From contig CM061064.1 in the NCBI GenBank assembly GCA_030762895.1, positions 137,561,847 to 137,625,846 on the forward strand: a DNA stretch of 64,000 nucleotides, in the 5' to 3' direction. Below are positions 9,597 to 20,651 of the stretch, piece by piece; positions within the stretch are counted from its first letter, which is position 1, and every line of letters begins with the position of its first letter. A program made the position numbers and the translations under genes. Origin of the DNA: Sophora flavescens (Eukaryota > Streptophyta > Magnoliopsida > Fabales > Fabaceae). The notes beneath the pieces are model-generated. The model saw only the letters and a list, made by a program, of their open reading frames with translations. It searched no databases and was not told the origin of the DNA.

Positions 9597-10963
9597 GTAA
9601 GACTCAATGACTTAGAGATTTTGATATATGACAAATACAATTTAATGTGTGTGCAAGTGTTTTAGTGTCAAATTGCAAAGACAGGTATCAAGCAGTGATC
9701 AACAAATTCATTAAGCAAATTCAAGGAAAATATTAAAGGTAGAACTTGAAGGAATCAAGAAGCTGCATGTAGAAATCAAAAAAAGCAAAGTCAAAGATCA
9801 AAGGATCATGAAGACCAAGCTTAAAGGAGAATTTTAGATTTAAGTCTTAGATGATTTGTAAGAGAAAGAAATCTCTTAGTCACAAGATAGCTCAACTAAA
9901 AAGATGCATGAAGAAAATCAATTTTCATAACCTGCATTAAAAAGGAATAAGTTTTTTTTAATGAAAATGATATTTGGAAATAAGAAAATTATTTGTCAGG
10001 TTTAGCCATGTAATCAATGGATGTATGTCTGCTACTGTAACTAACAAATAAATTTAAGGTTCTTGATTCAATACATAGATGTATTGAATGGGTGTACTAA
10101 TGGATTAACCAAGTTCAAGTTTTTGAAAAACACGTACAACCATGTATTACACAGGTGTACAAAAACTATCAGAACTATCAATATGAAATTTGTTAATACA
10201 GTCATGTACTCAACCCCTGTTCAAGAATCAATCAAGAAAACATATTCTGTTATCAGACCCAAATCTGTTTTAATTGATCCCAACGACTATAACTTGTTTC
10301 CTATATATAGAGGGATCAAAAGAACACTTTTAACCAATCAGAAGTTTACAAAATCAATTAGAGAGATCAATTATGAAAATCATTCATCTTCTTGCTTGAG
10401 GTTCATTGTGAAAAAGATTGTTTCAATTCTCATAAGAACTTCAACTTGTATATCTGACTTCTGAGAGTTGGGAATCAATCTTTATGTACTTTTCGATTGT
10501 AAAGAGAGAGGGAGTCTCTGTGTGATTAGGGTGAGGAATCCCAAGGAAGAATATTGATTGAGGCTCTTCACAAGAGTGTGGTATCTTGAGGTGAAGGAGT
10601 GCTCTGTGGTGTAAAGGATTTTCAAGCTACCTGGCTAAAGCTTGTTGTGTTAGTGTGTGAATACCCACAGGTGGAGTGGGGACTGGATGTAAGTCACAGT
10701 GGTGGTGGTTGAACCAGTATAAAACTGATTGTGTGGTATCTCTAAACTCAAACTCTTTAATTTTTGTCTTTCGCATATAACTATGATCATGATGTTCTAA
10801 GTTTTCAATTGATAACAGTTCTTGATCTGTTTTATAAAAAGCCCTTTACTGTTTTTGTAAAAGATCTTGAGGCAACTTTGATTTGAAAAGTAAAGTTTTT
10901 GAAAAACTTTTTGAAAGCTCAATTCAACAACCCCCCGCCTGAGTCTTTGAAGCCAAAACAACA
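9597..10963 (+). repeat. 5' LTR of the SIRE-like element (probable limits)
   Basis: The start is placed at TGTAAGACTCAATG and the end at the CA just before ATTGGCATCGGAGC. A TATA-like CTATATATAG lies at 10301-10310, where the U3/R border of a plant LTR would be expected. Limits are inferred because there is no 3' LTR to compare. The open frame 10063-10464 lies inside this LTR and has no known domain. Confidence 0.6.
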
Positions 10964-10965
10964 AT

Positions 10966-10977
10966 TGGCATCGGAGC
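10966..10977 (+). other. Primer-binding site, diverged initiator-tRNA-Met type
   Basis: TGGCATCGGAGC sits directly after the proposed LTR end. It differs by a few bases from the usual copia site TGGTATCAGAGC seen at 51997-52008. Confidence 0.6.
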
Positions 10978-11012
10978 TAAACTCTTACGTTTGGCTTAAC
11001 AGCTATAAGAGT

Positions 11013-12824
11013 ATGGCTTCTAATGAGTGTTTGAATGAAGGGTTGCACGCCCTCCTGCCTTCAATGGATCTGAGTATATCTATTGGAAGGAAAGAATGGT
11101 AATCTTTCTTGAGGCAGCAGGTGTTGACATATGTGATGCAGTAGAAAATGGATCATTTGCCACCTCTACTATAGATGCTAATGGTGCTCCAAGAAATAAG
11201 CCTAAAACTGAATGGAATGAGGATGATAAGAAAATAGTTCAATATAATGCACGTGCTAAGAATATTATAACATCTGCTTTAAGCCATGATGAGTTTTTCA
11301 GGGTTTCAAATTGCAAATCAGCAAATGAGATGTGGGATACATTACAAGTAAAACATAGAAGGAACCACAGATGTCAAAAGAGCAAGAATGAACACCCTCA
11401 CACATGAGTATGAGCTGTTCAGAATGAAGCAAGGAGAACCTATGACTGAAATTGAAAAGAGATTCACTCACATTGTCAACCAACTTGCTGGTCTTGGAAA
11501 AGCTATATCAAATGAGGATCAAATTAACAAAGTAATGAGATTCTTGAGCAGGGAATGGCAGCCTAAAGTCACTGCAATCTCAGAATCTAGAGACCTCTCA
11601 TCAATGACCAATGCCACATTGTTTGGAAAACTGCAAGAGCATGAATTGGAGTTGAACAGGCTGAATGAGAATGAAGAAACTGACAAAAAGAAAAAGGGAT
11701 TGGCTCTGAAATCACAAGTCAGAGAAGTAGAAGACAGTGATGATAATGATTCAGCGCAAGTGCCAGAATCTGAAGAAGAGATGGGAATGCTAGTTAGAAA
11801 ATTCAAGAAGTTCCTAAAGAAGAAAGGCAACTTCAAAAGAAAGTCATCCACTTTCCAAAGGAGAAATTTTAGCAAAGGTGACAACTCTTCCAACAACATC
11901 ACATGCTATGAATGTGGAAAGATTGGCCACATGAAGCTTGACTATCCCAAACTACAAAAGAAGGACAAAACAGAAAAGTTTGACTCAAAGGACAAGAAGT
12001 GGAGAAAGCCAAGAAAGGCCTACATTGCTTGGGATGATAATGATGTAGATTCCACTGAAGAATCTGAATATGAGGAGGCAAACTTGTTCTTGATGGCCAG
12101 CAATAACAGTGATTCAGAGAGTGAGGTGTGTTGGAAAGCCAAGAATGTGAAATGGTATCTTGACAGTGGCTATTCCAAGCACATGACTGGAGACAAAACC
12201 AAGTTCATTTCTTTTACCCCTAAGTCAAGTGGTAGTGTTACCTATGGAGACAACAATAAAGGGAGAATACTTGGCATTGGCAACAGTGGAAGTGACACAA
12301 CAACAATCATTGAGGATGTACTATATGTTGAGGGACTGAAACACAACCTATTAAGTATCAGTCAACTATGTGACAAAGGCTTCAAGGTAAAATTCAGTTC
12401 CAATAGTTGCTTAATAGAAAATCAGCATGATGAAAATTTGAAATTAATTGGACATAGGACAGATAACATCTATATGCTTGATTTAGACAACATCTCTTCA
12501 AATACTGCATGTTGTCTTATTTCAAAAGAAGAAGAGAATTGGCTTTGGCATAGAAGAATTGAACACATTCACATGAACCACTTGAATAAACTGATTTGTA
12601 AAGATCTTGTAGTTGGTTTGCCTAAACTGAAATTTGTGAAAGATGGACTATGTGATGCATGTCAACAAGGAAAGCAAGTTAAGGTCTCTTTTAAACCAAA
12701 GAACATTGTTTCAACAACTAGACCCTTGCAACTTTTACACATGGATTTATTTGGTCCATCTAGAACCAAAAGCTTTGGTGGTAACTTGTATGCATTGGCA
12801 ATAGTAGATGATTACTCTAGATAG
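11013..12824 (+). pseudogene. Copia gag-protease-integrase N-terminal region, broken
   Basis: Gag starts at 11013 (MASNECLNEG) and shifts frame near 11096 and again near 11390. The long frame from 11388 holds the rest of gag, a zinc knuckle, an aspartic protease and the integrase zinc-binding part. The knuckle reads CYECGKIGHMKLDY, so its last cysteine is replaced by tyrosine. The protease motif is LDSGYSKHMTG, where copia elements normally have DSGCSKH. The GAG-pre-integrase part has HRRIEHIHMNHL and CDACQQGKQ, an HHCC zinc finger. The frame stops at 12823 directly after the integrase motif IVDDYSR. Confidence 0.85.
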
Positions 12825-13781
12825 ACATGGACATATTTTCTATCTCATAAGAGTGATTCATTTGTTGCATTTAAGAAAATGGAAAAAATTGTGCAAAATG
12901 AAAAGGACATGAAAATCGTTTCTATAAGAAGTGATCATGGGGGAGAATTTCAAAATGGAGTGTTTGAAAACTTTTGTGATGAGCATGGCATTCAACATAA
13001 TTTTTCTACTCCTAGAACTCCACAACAAAATGGAGTAGTGGAAAGGAAGAATAGATCATTAGAGGAGATAGCAAGAACTATGTTGAACGACTCTAGCTTG
13101 CCAAAACATTTTTGGGCAGATGCTGTCAATACAGCCTGCTATGTACTAAATAGAGTCTTGATAAGACCAATCTTAAAGAAAACCCCTTATGAGCTTTACA
13201 AAGGAAGAAAACCAAATATAGAACATTTTCATGTTTTTGGTTGCAAATGCTTTGTTCTTAACAATGGAAAGAATAATCTTGGAAAATTTGATGCAAAGGC
13301 TGATGAAGGAATTTTACTAGGTTACTTTCTATCTAGTAAAGCATTTAGAATATATAATAAGAGAACACAAACTATTGAGGAATCTGTGCATGTGACATTT
13401 GATGAGTCTAACCCCATAAGGTTGGGAAATGATTCTATTATTGATGATCTTGCAGATTCAATTGAGAAAAATCTCCTAGAAGAGAAACATAACAATGAAG
13501 AAGATGAAAGCTTAAAGAATGAATTGCTGCTACAGGAGCAAGCAAAACAACAGCCTGACCTACCAAAGGAATGGAGGACAGTCAGAAACCATCCAATTGA
13601 TAACATCATTGGTGAAATTACAAAGGGGGTAACTACTAGACAATCTCTTAGAAATGCTTGTAATCATATGGCATTTGTATCTCAAGTAGAACCTAAGAAC
13701 ATAGATGATGCTATAATTGATGAACATTGGATGATGGCTATGCAAGATGAGTTAAACCAGTTTGAAAGAAACCAAGTTTGA
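12825..13781 (+). pseudogene. Copia integrase core and C-terminal domain
   Basis: It continues the integrase in the same frame after a TAG stop. Catalytic-core motifs are visible: SDHGGEFQNGVF (second Asp region) and the PQQNGVVERKNRSL block with the catalytic Glu. The C-terminal part has GCKCFVLNN and a Glu-rich linker, ending at NQFERNQV, where a TGA replaces a conserved Trp. As part of the retrotransposon it would insert cDNA into nuclear DNA, but the stops prevent full-length product. Confidence 0.85.
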
Positions 13782-13787
13782 AAACTA

Positions 13788-15222
13788 GTGCCTAAACCCA
13801 AGAACTGTCAAGTAATAGGTACAAAATGGGTTTTTAGGAATAAAATAGATGAAAATGGTATAATTGTAAGAAACAAGGCTAGATTGGTGGCCAAAGGGTA
13901 TAACCAAGAAGAAGGCATAGATTATGATGAAACATATGCACCACTAGCAAGATTAGAAGCTATAAGAATGCTACTTGCTTATGCTTGCATAATGGGATTT
14001 AAATTGTATCAAATGGATGTTAAGAGTGCTTTATTAAATGGATTTATACAAGAGGAAGTGTATGTTGGTCAACCACCTGGTTTTGAGAATAATGAATTGC
14101 CTAACCATGTTTATAAACTGTCTAAAGCACCATATGGCTTAAAGCAAGCTCCTAGAGCTTGGTATGAAAGGTTAAGTAATTTTCTCATTGAAAAAGGGTT
14201 TAAAAGAGGTAAAGTTGACACAAATTTGTTCACTAAGAAAAAGGCACACAACATTTTTACTTGTACAAATATATGTGGATGATATAATTTTTGGTGCCAC
14301 TAATGAGCATTTGTGCGATGAGTTTGCAAGTCTTATGCAGAGTGAGTTTGAAATGTCAATGATGGGTGAGCTGAACTTTTTCCTTGGACTGTAAATAAAG
14401 CAAACTGAAAATGGAATCTTTGTTAGCCAAACCATGTACTGCAATGAGTTGATCAAGAAGTTTGGCATGGAAAATGCTAAGGAGATGACCACTCCAATGA
14501 GTACCTCCTGTTATCTGGACAAGGATGAGCAAGGTAAACCCGTTGATGTTTCTAAATTCAGAGGTATGGTAGGCTCACTACTTTATCTTACTGCTAGTAG
14601 GCCAGATATCATGTTTAGTGTATGCATGTGTGCTAGGTATCAAACAAATCCAAAAGATTCACACTTAACAGCAGTTAAAAGGATAATTAAGTGTCTATTA
14701 GGAACAAAAGACATGGGATTATGGTATCCCAAGGGTGCTCCATGTACTTTAATTAGCTATTCAGACTCTGATTTTGCTGGTTGTAAACTAGATAGAAAGA
14801 GTACCAGTGGAACTTGCCATTTACTAGGAAACTCATTAGTATCATGGTTCAGTAAGAAATAATCTAGTGTGGCTTTATCCACTTCAGAGACTGAATATGT
14901 AGCAGCTGGTAGCTGTTGTGCACGGGTTTTATGGATGAAACAACAATTAGTTGATTATGGTCTGCAACTAAACCAAGTTCCTATTAGATGTGACAATGCA
15001 AGTGCAATTAACCTAACTAAGAATCCCATAATGCACTCTAGAACTAAACACATAGAAATCAGACATCATTTCATTAGAGATCATGTTCAAAGTAGAGAAA
15101 TTGAGATTGAATATGTTGATACAACTAAACAACTTGCTGATATTTTTACCAAGCCCTTGAACAAGGAAAGCTTCTTTTTCATTAGAAGAGAATTGGGCAT
15201 AATTGATCAATCCTATATCTAA
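13788..15222 (+). pseudogene. Copia reverse transcriptase and RNase H, broken
   Basis: The RT begins TKWVFRNKIDENGI and contains YQMDVKSALLNG, GLKQAPRAWYERL and, after a frameshift near 14270, YVDDIIFGATNE with the catalytic Asp pair. A stop interrupts near 14394 (FFLGL). The connection and RNase H parts (14434-15222) include SDSDFAGCKLDRKSTSG, a stop near 14862, then LSTSETEYVAAGSCC and ending HIEIRHHFIRDHV…ADIFTKPL. Domain order is normal. At least one frameshift and several stops make it inactive. Confidence 0.85.
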
Positions 15223-15588
15223 TCTCTAAAGACACTGTTTATATGACTGTATCTTTGTGTAAATATGCTCTGATTCTTATATGATTTGATTTAGAATATC
15301 TATGAATGATTAGAAGAGAGTTTCAGAAGAAATATATTTGATCAGGAACACCTATGTACCTAACCCATGTACATGTGTAAAAATTGGAAATTTGTTTTAA
15401 ACATGGATGTGATCAATAGCTGTATAGAGGCTCAGGAATGGATCCCCTGTTTTTTTAGTCTGATACATCCCTGTGATAAACAGATGTATTACAAGTCCGA
15501 GACACAATTCCTGAATGTCATAAGTATACACTGATGTACTACAGGCATGTATGCAAAGTCTGATAAACTCAGAATACATAAGATTCTA
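15223..15588 (+). other. 3' untranslated part of the truncated copia element
   Basis: This follows the RNase H stop and does not match the 5' LTR. It contains several ATGTATTAC/ATGTACTAC-like repeats. The copia sequence appears to end about 15588, where Myb/SANT coding sequence begins. Confidence 0.5.
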
Positions 15589-15624
15589 ATTCTGCTCCCA
15601 CATCCGGCCTTTCCCAAAAATACC

Positions 15625-16069
15625 CAAGAATAGTAATATCTGGGTATGGAACTCTAGGCATCCTATTGGCGCGCTTACGACACTTAGGAACGGGTGTGGC
15701 ATCAGGAGTAACAGAGGTGGTTCTACATCCAGGGGTGGAAAGCGTGGAGGAAAAAGGCCTAAGTACAATGATTCTGATAGCATAGTAGCTTCATTAAAAG
15801 AGTTGAGTGGCTTTAATGAAAGAACAACTAAGAATATTGAGCAACTCACATCTTACTTTATACATGAGGAGCACACAGCTCAAAAAAGAAATCAAGTTAC
15901 CGCTGCATTAAAAGAAATAGAAGAACTATCTGTAGTAGATATGGTAAAGGCTGCAATATTGATTGCCAATAGCAACAACCTTTGTGACTGCTTTTTCACT
16001 ATGGATACCCCTGAACTGAGGAAGGGATTTGTGTACCTTGTCTTGACCAACAATGGTGCAGGTGTGTGA
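15625..16069 (+). pseudogene. Fragment of a Myb/SANT-like (PIF/Harbinger-associated) protein, C-terminal part
   Basis: An open stretch without its own N-terminus encodes a basic Gly/Arg patch (SRGGKRGGKRPK), then LKELSGFNERTTKNIEQLTS, YFIHEEHTAQKRNQV and LRKGFVYLVL before a stop at 16067. This resembles the C-terminal half of plant Myb/SANT-like proteins that partner Harbinger transposases or have been domesticated as nuclear proteins. The usual N-terminal Myb-like DNA-binding domain is absent. The flanking DNA is a truncated retroelement on the left and a MULE on the right, so it is probably a relic. A second stretch at 16295-16386 could be a further exon, but this is uncertain. Confidence 0.55.
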
Positions 16070-16510
16070 ATTTAGAATGTCTACTACTTTAGATTTACAT
16101 AGTAAACCTATTTAGGAATTGTCTTTATTGTGTTTCTGCCGTTTTACTTTATCTAAGTAGGAAACTTCTTTGTTTTTTTTCTTGTACTTATTTGTGGCTC
16201 TGGCTAATTGTACTTGGTGGTTACAAACAAGTATTTCTCAATTCTGTTGTTTATCAATACAGTAAATTTATTTTGTTCCTACAACATTTTGTTCATATGT
16301 CAATGAGCATAATGGATAAGTTTATGACACAGACAGGTTTGAATGAGGAGAAGTTGCTCTGGCTAATTGAAAGGAATGAGAAATAATCTGGTTCTGTGTT
16401 GTTACCGTGTGTGTGCATTTGTTTACACTACTGTTATTATATAATTCACCTAAACTGTTATTATATAATTCACCTAAATTTGTATTGCCCCTAAAGTTTT
16501 GTTTGTTTAT

Positions 16511-16516
<6 letters not shown>

Positions 16517-16564
<48 letters not shown>
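16517..16564. repeat. (AT)n(AG)n microsatellite
   Basis: Uninterrupted AT units pass into AG units immediately left of the MULE TIR. Confidence 0.9.
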
Positions 16565-16565
16565 T

Positions 16566-17556
16566 CAAATTACACTCAAATAAACTTATCCCTCTTACAC
16601 TTAATCTGGTTCATTCATTTGTAAAAAATCCAATGGCTTAAATTTCTTTAATTAAAAAACCACGTGACCTTGGTACTCCTCTGTCCTTCACAAATCAGCA
16701 TCCTGTCTATCTCTCTCACCTTCTTTCGGTTCTCGTTCATAAAAACACGACTGAAGATAGAGTTTAATAACAAAAGGAACACTTTTTTTTTCACAAATCC
16801 CACGTGCTCAATTGCTTCCAAGACTTATGGGGAATCAAGTTCTCTGTTCTTTTTCTTCTCAAAGCTCACTACAAGTCCCTTGCATTTGAAGAAGGAAAGC
16901 AAGTGTATTTGTCCCATGTCATTTTTGGTGAGAAAGTGGTGTTGATCTTTCCAGACCTTCATAAAAATCCACAAATTCAGATATGGAAGACTGGAACAAT
17001 AAATCTGGAATTGCCTCCCGGAACAACAAATTTGTCAAGCTCTCTGCACCCGCCGACGAGGAGGTGTTGTCGATGATGGAGATCTGGCCGCGATGTGGGG
17101 CGGAGGTGGAGGTTCTTGAGTTACCACTGCTGCTATGCGGCGATGACGGAAGCCGGGCAACATCTGAAGCTACTGCTGTTGATTCAAGCGACATATGATC
17201 TTGAAGGAAATGACGGTAAATAAGTGTGATCCTTTGAAAAAAATGTGAAGTCCAAATCAGAAATTCTCAGCCCACCTTAAAGGTGATGGCGATGGAGGAA
17301 ATGAGGAAATATAATTTTGTGAGTTTGTGAATTTAAAATACAAAATAATAATAAAATTAATAAGACATGTTAAACAATTTAAGCCTGAGACGTGAGAGAG
17401 AGAGAGTAACAACTAAGGATGCTGACTTGTGAGGACGGAGGAGATAACGGAGGTCACGTGGTTTTTTAATTAAAGAGATTTAAGCCGTTGGATTTTTTAC
17501 AAATGAATGGATTAGATTAAGTGTAAGAGGTGTAAGTTTATTCGAGTGTAATTTTA
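16566..17556. mobile_element. Mutator-like element (MULE) with ~105-bp TIRs, possible Pack-MULE
   Basis: The left TIR (16566-16670) and right TIR (17451-17556) are inverted copies with high identity. Each includes AAATTACACTC at the tip, a conserved AATCCAA(T/C)GGCTTAAAT block, and AAAAAACCACGTGACCT at the inner end. Long TIRs and no transposase suggest a non-autonomous MULE. The interior holds open frames on both strands (for example 16983-17198, containing EEVLSMMEIWPRCGAEVEV) and could be captured gene sequence, but I cannot name the source. The TSD is obscured by flanking microsatellites. Confidence 0.8.
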
Positions 17557-17565
17557 TCCCTCATC

Positions 17566-17603
<38 letters not shown>
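17566..17603. repeat. (GT)n(AT)n microsatellite
   Basis: GT units pass into about 13 AT units, between the MULE and repeat copy 2. Confidence 0.85.
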
Positions 17604-17607
<4 letters not shown>

Positions 17608-17624
17608 TAGGATCCGTTGACGTC

Positions 17625-18255
17625 AGGTGTAACATCAAATCTGGATCGTTAAACTTAGTTAATCCAACGGATTATAATATTTTAATTAAAAATTCAAAAA
17701 AAAAAAACTAGAAAACAATCACGTGACCCCTTATCCTTGCTTTTTATATTTTGTTCTTCTTCTCGACCGTTTCTTTTGCCAAACCTTCTTCTCTGCTTAG
17801 GAGTTTCGAGGTAGTTGAAGCACCCCACATCACGCCACGCTGCCTTCGAAGAGTGCCATGCCACGCCTCGTCAAAGAACACCACGCCACGTCGCCGTCGA
17901 AGTATGCCACGACTCGTTGGAGTACGACAAGATGCTAACGATGCACGCCACGCCTCGTCTCGCCGTGCCAGACCATGCCACACCGTCACAGACACACAAT
18001 CACCATTCTTCTCTATTACGAGCTTTTGAGGAGGACGTCTCGCCGCCGTCGGAGGGCGTGACTTCTTTCCATTCAAGTATATAATTTTTTGTTTAGTGAA
18101 AGGAGAAGAGAATTTTTCATACCTGATTCAGCACCAATTTTATACTTTTTTGCTTGTTTGGACCATGTTTTGTTCCTTTTTATTTGAAATAATGACCACA
18201 ATACTTTTGTTTCAATTCATTTTTTATGATTCAATATCATTTGCAACATTGTTCT
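17625..18255. repeat. Dispersed repeat, copy 2 (matches 2581-3218)
   Basis: This is nearly identical to the block at 2581-3218 over its full length in the same orientation, with scattered substitutions and a short deletion near 17960. Both start AGGTGTAACA and both lose similarity after ATTGTTCT. The opposite flank differs, so two independent insertions or a dispersed family are more likely than a segmental duplication of this window. Confidence 0.8.
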
Positions 18256-18298
18256 CAATATGATTTTTTTATGCCTTTTGATGGTCTTATATTTTTTT

Positions 18299-18620
18299 GA
18301 GTAAATAGCCAATTTGGTCCATGAAACTGTGAGATCGTGTCAATTTGGTCCCTCAAATTAACGAAATTGCAAAAAGGTCCCTGAAACTGTCAAACGTTGA
18401 TCAAGTTGGTCCCTCCGTTAGGCAGGGTTACTTGACGCCGTTAATGGCGCTGACGTGGTACGTTAAGTGCCCATGTGGCATGACAACTGTACCACAGTTT
18501 CAGGGACCAATCTGACACTAAATTTCAGGGACCAAATTGACACTCAAAAGACTAAAAACCTATCTTCTTCTTCCTTATACTGTCTTCTTCCTTCGGCGTC
18601 TCTGGTTGTCTCTCTGCTCT
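18299..18620 (+). repeat. Left TIR of the Pack-MULE
   Basis: It pairs with 20315-20643 in inverted orientation over about 320 bp with few mismatches. It contains four diverged copies of a GGTCCCT-(N)-AATTTGG type motif. Confidence 0.85.
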
Positions 18621-18643
18621 CTCTGGTGCAAACAGAGGAGGCC

Positions 18644-18931
18644 ATGAGGAAGAGCAGAGAGCTTCTCTTCAGAGAGCTCTGCGAGTATCTGGGCCTCAAA
18701 GAAGACGACGCCAAACAGAGATGGAGCAACATGGATGAAGACCAGAAATGGGTTTCCATCAAAGGGTTTCTTGCAGAATGGGGTGCCCATTTTCATCCAT
18801 TGTCCGTAAGGTCTACCAAAGACATGGTGGAAGAATATCTACGACAAGGAAAGAACCTCAACCCCACCACACCTCCAAAGTCTCCTCCTTCTGTGCCCTT
18901 TCCGAGACTCGACGGGATTATTGGTTTTTGA
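18644..18931 (+). pseudogene. Captured plant gene fragment, 95 codons, family not named
   Basis: The frame starts at an ATG just inside the left TIR and ends at 18931. It encodes MRKSRELLFRELCEYLGLKE, then AKQRWSNMDEDQKW, EWGAHFHPLSVRSTKDMVEE and a proline-rich end. The charged helical pattern and the WGAHFHPLS motif look like a conserved plant protein segment that I have seen without an assigned function. I do not claim a family name. The frame is open and could be transcribed from the TIR, but its position in a Pack-MULE makes it a captured fragment. Confidence 0.5.
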
Positions 18932-19994
18932 TACACAAACAAGAATTGAATTCCTACTAGGGATTTCTATTTGGTTACTGGTATTTATTCTTGTTTTTCT
19001 TTTACAAAAAAAAAAAAAAGCAGAAAGAAAATTAAGGTTGCTTTATTAACTTAATTTGGCTTGGCCACAATGAAATATTTGATTGAGTTATGTTTTCTTT
19101 CAATTTTCTCCTTTTCCTATCACATTACTTTGGCACAAATGAATCTCTATTCATGACGATATGACCATATCCATTCATTATGTTGGTAAAATTGACCCAT
19201 TCCTCCCACCATTAACCAATGAAGTCCAACATTTGCTCACAACATTCACAGGATTTTGGTAGTTTTTTCGATCTTGAACCGTCACCAACAATAGGTGACT
19301 AGGGGGATTTTAACTTTTAATAAGCTCGCTCTGAAGCCCGAGTATATCTAGGTATTACCAGTTTATCCCCAATGCATCAATGTCGACTTTGGTTCAGCGG
19401 TAGTTGATACAATACAACCTTGAAAAACATTGCTACTCTTTCTGACTGCTCTACATGGCACAAAAATCATTGCTAACAAAATTTCAAATCAGCTCTTCCT
19501 TATTAGATGGCACAAAACCATTGCTACTTCTAAATCATTCCATGCTAACAAACATGGCTGACCAAGAAACAGTCCCATCAATGGCTTCGGTCAAGAGCTA
19601 ATTTCAAATTAGCATCTAATCTTTATTGGCATGAGTTTCAAAGCATGAAGACATTGGTGAATATAAAAGCAGAATAATACTAAGACAGTCAACATGACTG
19701 TACCCAACTTTACACCATCATGTCATAGGTGAAAGATCATGGAAGCATCCGTAATTAAATAGGTAAAATGGGACAATATAGGTTAATCTAATTGGGGAGG
19801 ATGGATAAATGGAATCGAGAGCTCCTGGATCATAGACGAGGTTCTTTCAATTTTTATTCACTCAATTGGTCTTGTAGAATGTAAAAGAGAAAGAGAAGTC
19901 ATGAAGAACATTTATATACAAACCAGAAAATGTCAGAATGCTTATCTTGTATCCATGCAATATATGTAAGAGAGAGAAATACATAAAAACCATC

Positions 19995-20307
19995 GAAATA
20001 CAATTTGTCTGCGGTGTGCAGCAATCGTAGCCTCCATTGGACAATATGGACACTTGAATGTTCGTGTGCTGTTTTTCGATAACTTCATAATCGATTGCTT
20101 GCAAAGGACATGTAAACATGGCAACAACATTGGAGGATTCTCTTCACTCGCTTGATCCCTACTCACAGGGCAAACAAAAATCGAATGGAACTAAAATTCC
20201 TTACCCAAATCTACAGGCACGGGCAACTGTTTCATTGTCTGCCACTCCTGCTTCTTTGCTGCCATTACATTTGCCAGCTTTAAGAGTGTAGGCAACCCCT
20301 CAACTCC
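19995..20307 (-). pseudogene. RMD5-like (GID/CTLH E3 ligase RING subunit) C-terminal fragment
   Basis: Reading the minus strand from 20307 gives GVEGLPTLLKLANVMAAKKQ and LPVPVDLGKEF, then after a frameshift near 20190 RDQASEENPPMLLPCLHVLC, KQSIMKLSKN and FKCPYCPMEATIA. This is the degenerate RING of RMD5/GID2 homologues, which act in the CTLH ubiquitin ligase complex. Only the last part of the roughly 390-residue protein is present. A frameshift separates the two segments. The usual stop after the final Val-Phe is replaced by a sense codon, so the frame runs on into unrelated sequence. Its place between MULE TIRs shows capture. Confidence 0.8.
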
Positions 20308-20314
20308 AGCTGCA

Positions 20315-20643
20315 ACTGCCACACTCAGAGAGACAACCAGAGACGCCGAAGGAAGAAGACAGTCGAAGGAAGAAGAAGATAGGTTTTTAGTCCTTTGAGT
20401 GTCAATTTGGTCCCTGAAATTTAGTGTCAGATTGGTCCCTGAAACTGTGGTACAGCTGTCATGCCACGTGGGCACTTAACGTGCCACGTCAGCGCCATTA
20501 ACGGCGTCAAGTAACCCTGCCTATCGGAGGGACCAACTTGATCAACGTTTGACAGTTTCAGGGACCTTTTTGCAATTTTGTTAATTTGAGGGACCAAATT
20601 GACACGATCTCACAGTTTCAGGGACCAAATTGGCTATTTACTC
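20315..20643 (-). repeat. Right TIR of the Pack-MULE
   Basis: Inverted copy of 18299-18620, abutting the RMD5-like fragment on its inner side. Confidence 0.85.
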
Positions 20644-20651
20644 ATTTTTTT

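Larger units (their letters stand above)
9597..15588 (+). mobile_element. SIRE/Maximus-like Ty1/copia retrotransposon, 3' LTR missing
   Basis: The element has a long 5' LTR, a primer-binding-like site, then gag, protease, integrase, reverse transcriptase and RNase H in copia order on the plus strand. The pol protein is closest in style to the other SIRE-like element at 50-59 kb (shared NGVVERKNRSL, YVDDIIFG and LYLTASRPDIMFSVC). The reading frame is broken by frameshifts and by stops at former tryptophan positions. No second copy of the LTR is found after 15222, so the element ends truncated near 15588 against a Myb/SANT gene fragment. It cannot transpose by itself. Confidence 0.85.
18299..20643. 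mobile_element. Pack-MULE with ~320-bp TIRs carrying two gene fragments
   Basis: Long inverted repeats at 18299-18620 and about 20315-20643 begin GAGTAAATAGCCAATTTGGT on each strand. They contain repeated 'CAGGGACCAA(A/T)TTG' motifs and end near GGCGTCTCTGGTTGTCTCTC. They are flanked by an A(T)7 direct repeat (18291-18298 and 20644-20651), consistent with an 8-9-bp MULE TSD, although the T-run makes it weak. No transposase is present. The interior contains a coding fragment on the plus strand at 18644 and the C-terminal exon of an RMD5-type RING protein on the minus strand, each starting just inside a TIR. That arrangement is typical of gene capture by Mutator-like elements. Confidence 0.85.

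Noticed and set aside
10063..10464. 133-codon plus-strand frame in front of gag
   Set aside because: It lies within the proposed LTR, has no domain, and is a chance frame.
16566..17556. 9-bp TSD for the MULE
   Set aside because: Flanks are microsatellite and TIR tip limits are uncertain; no matching 9-mer could be defended.
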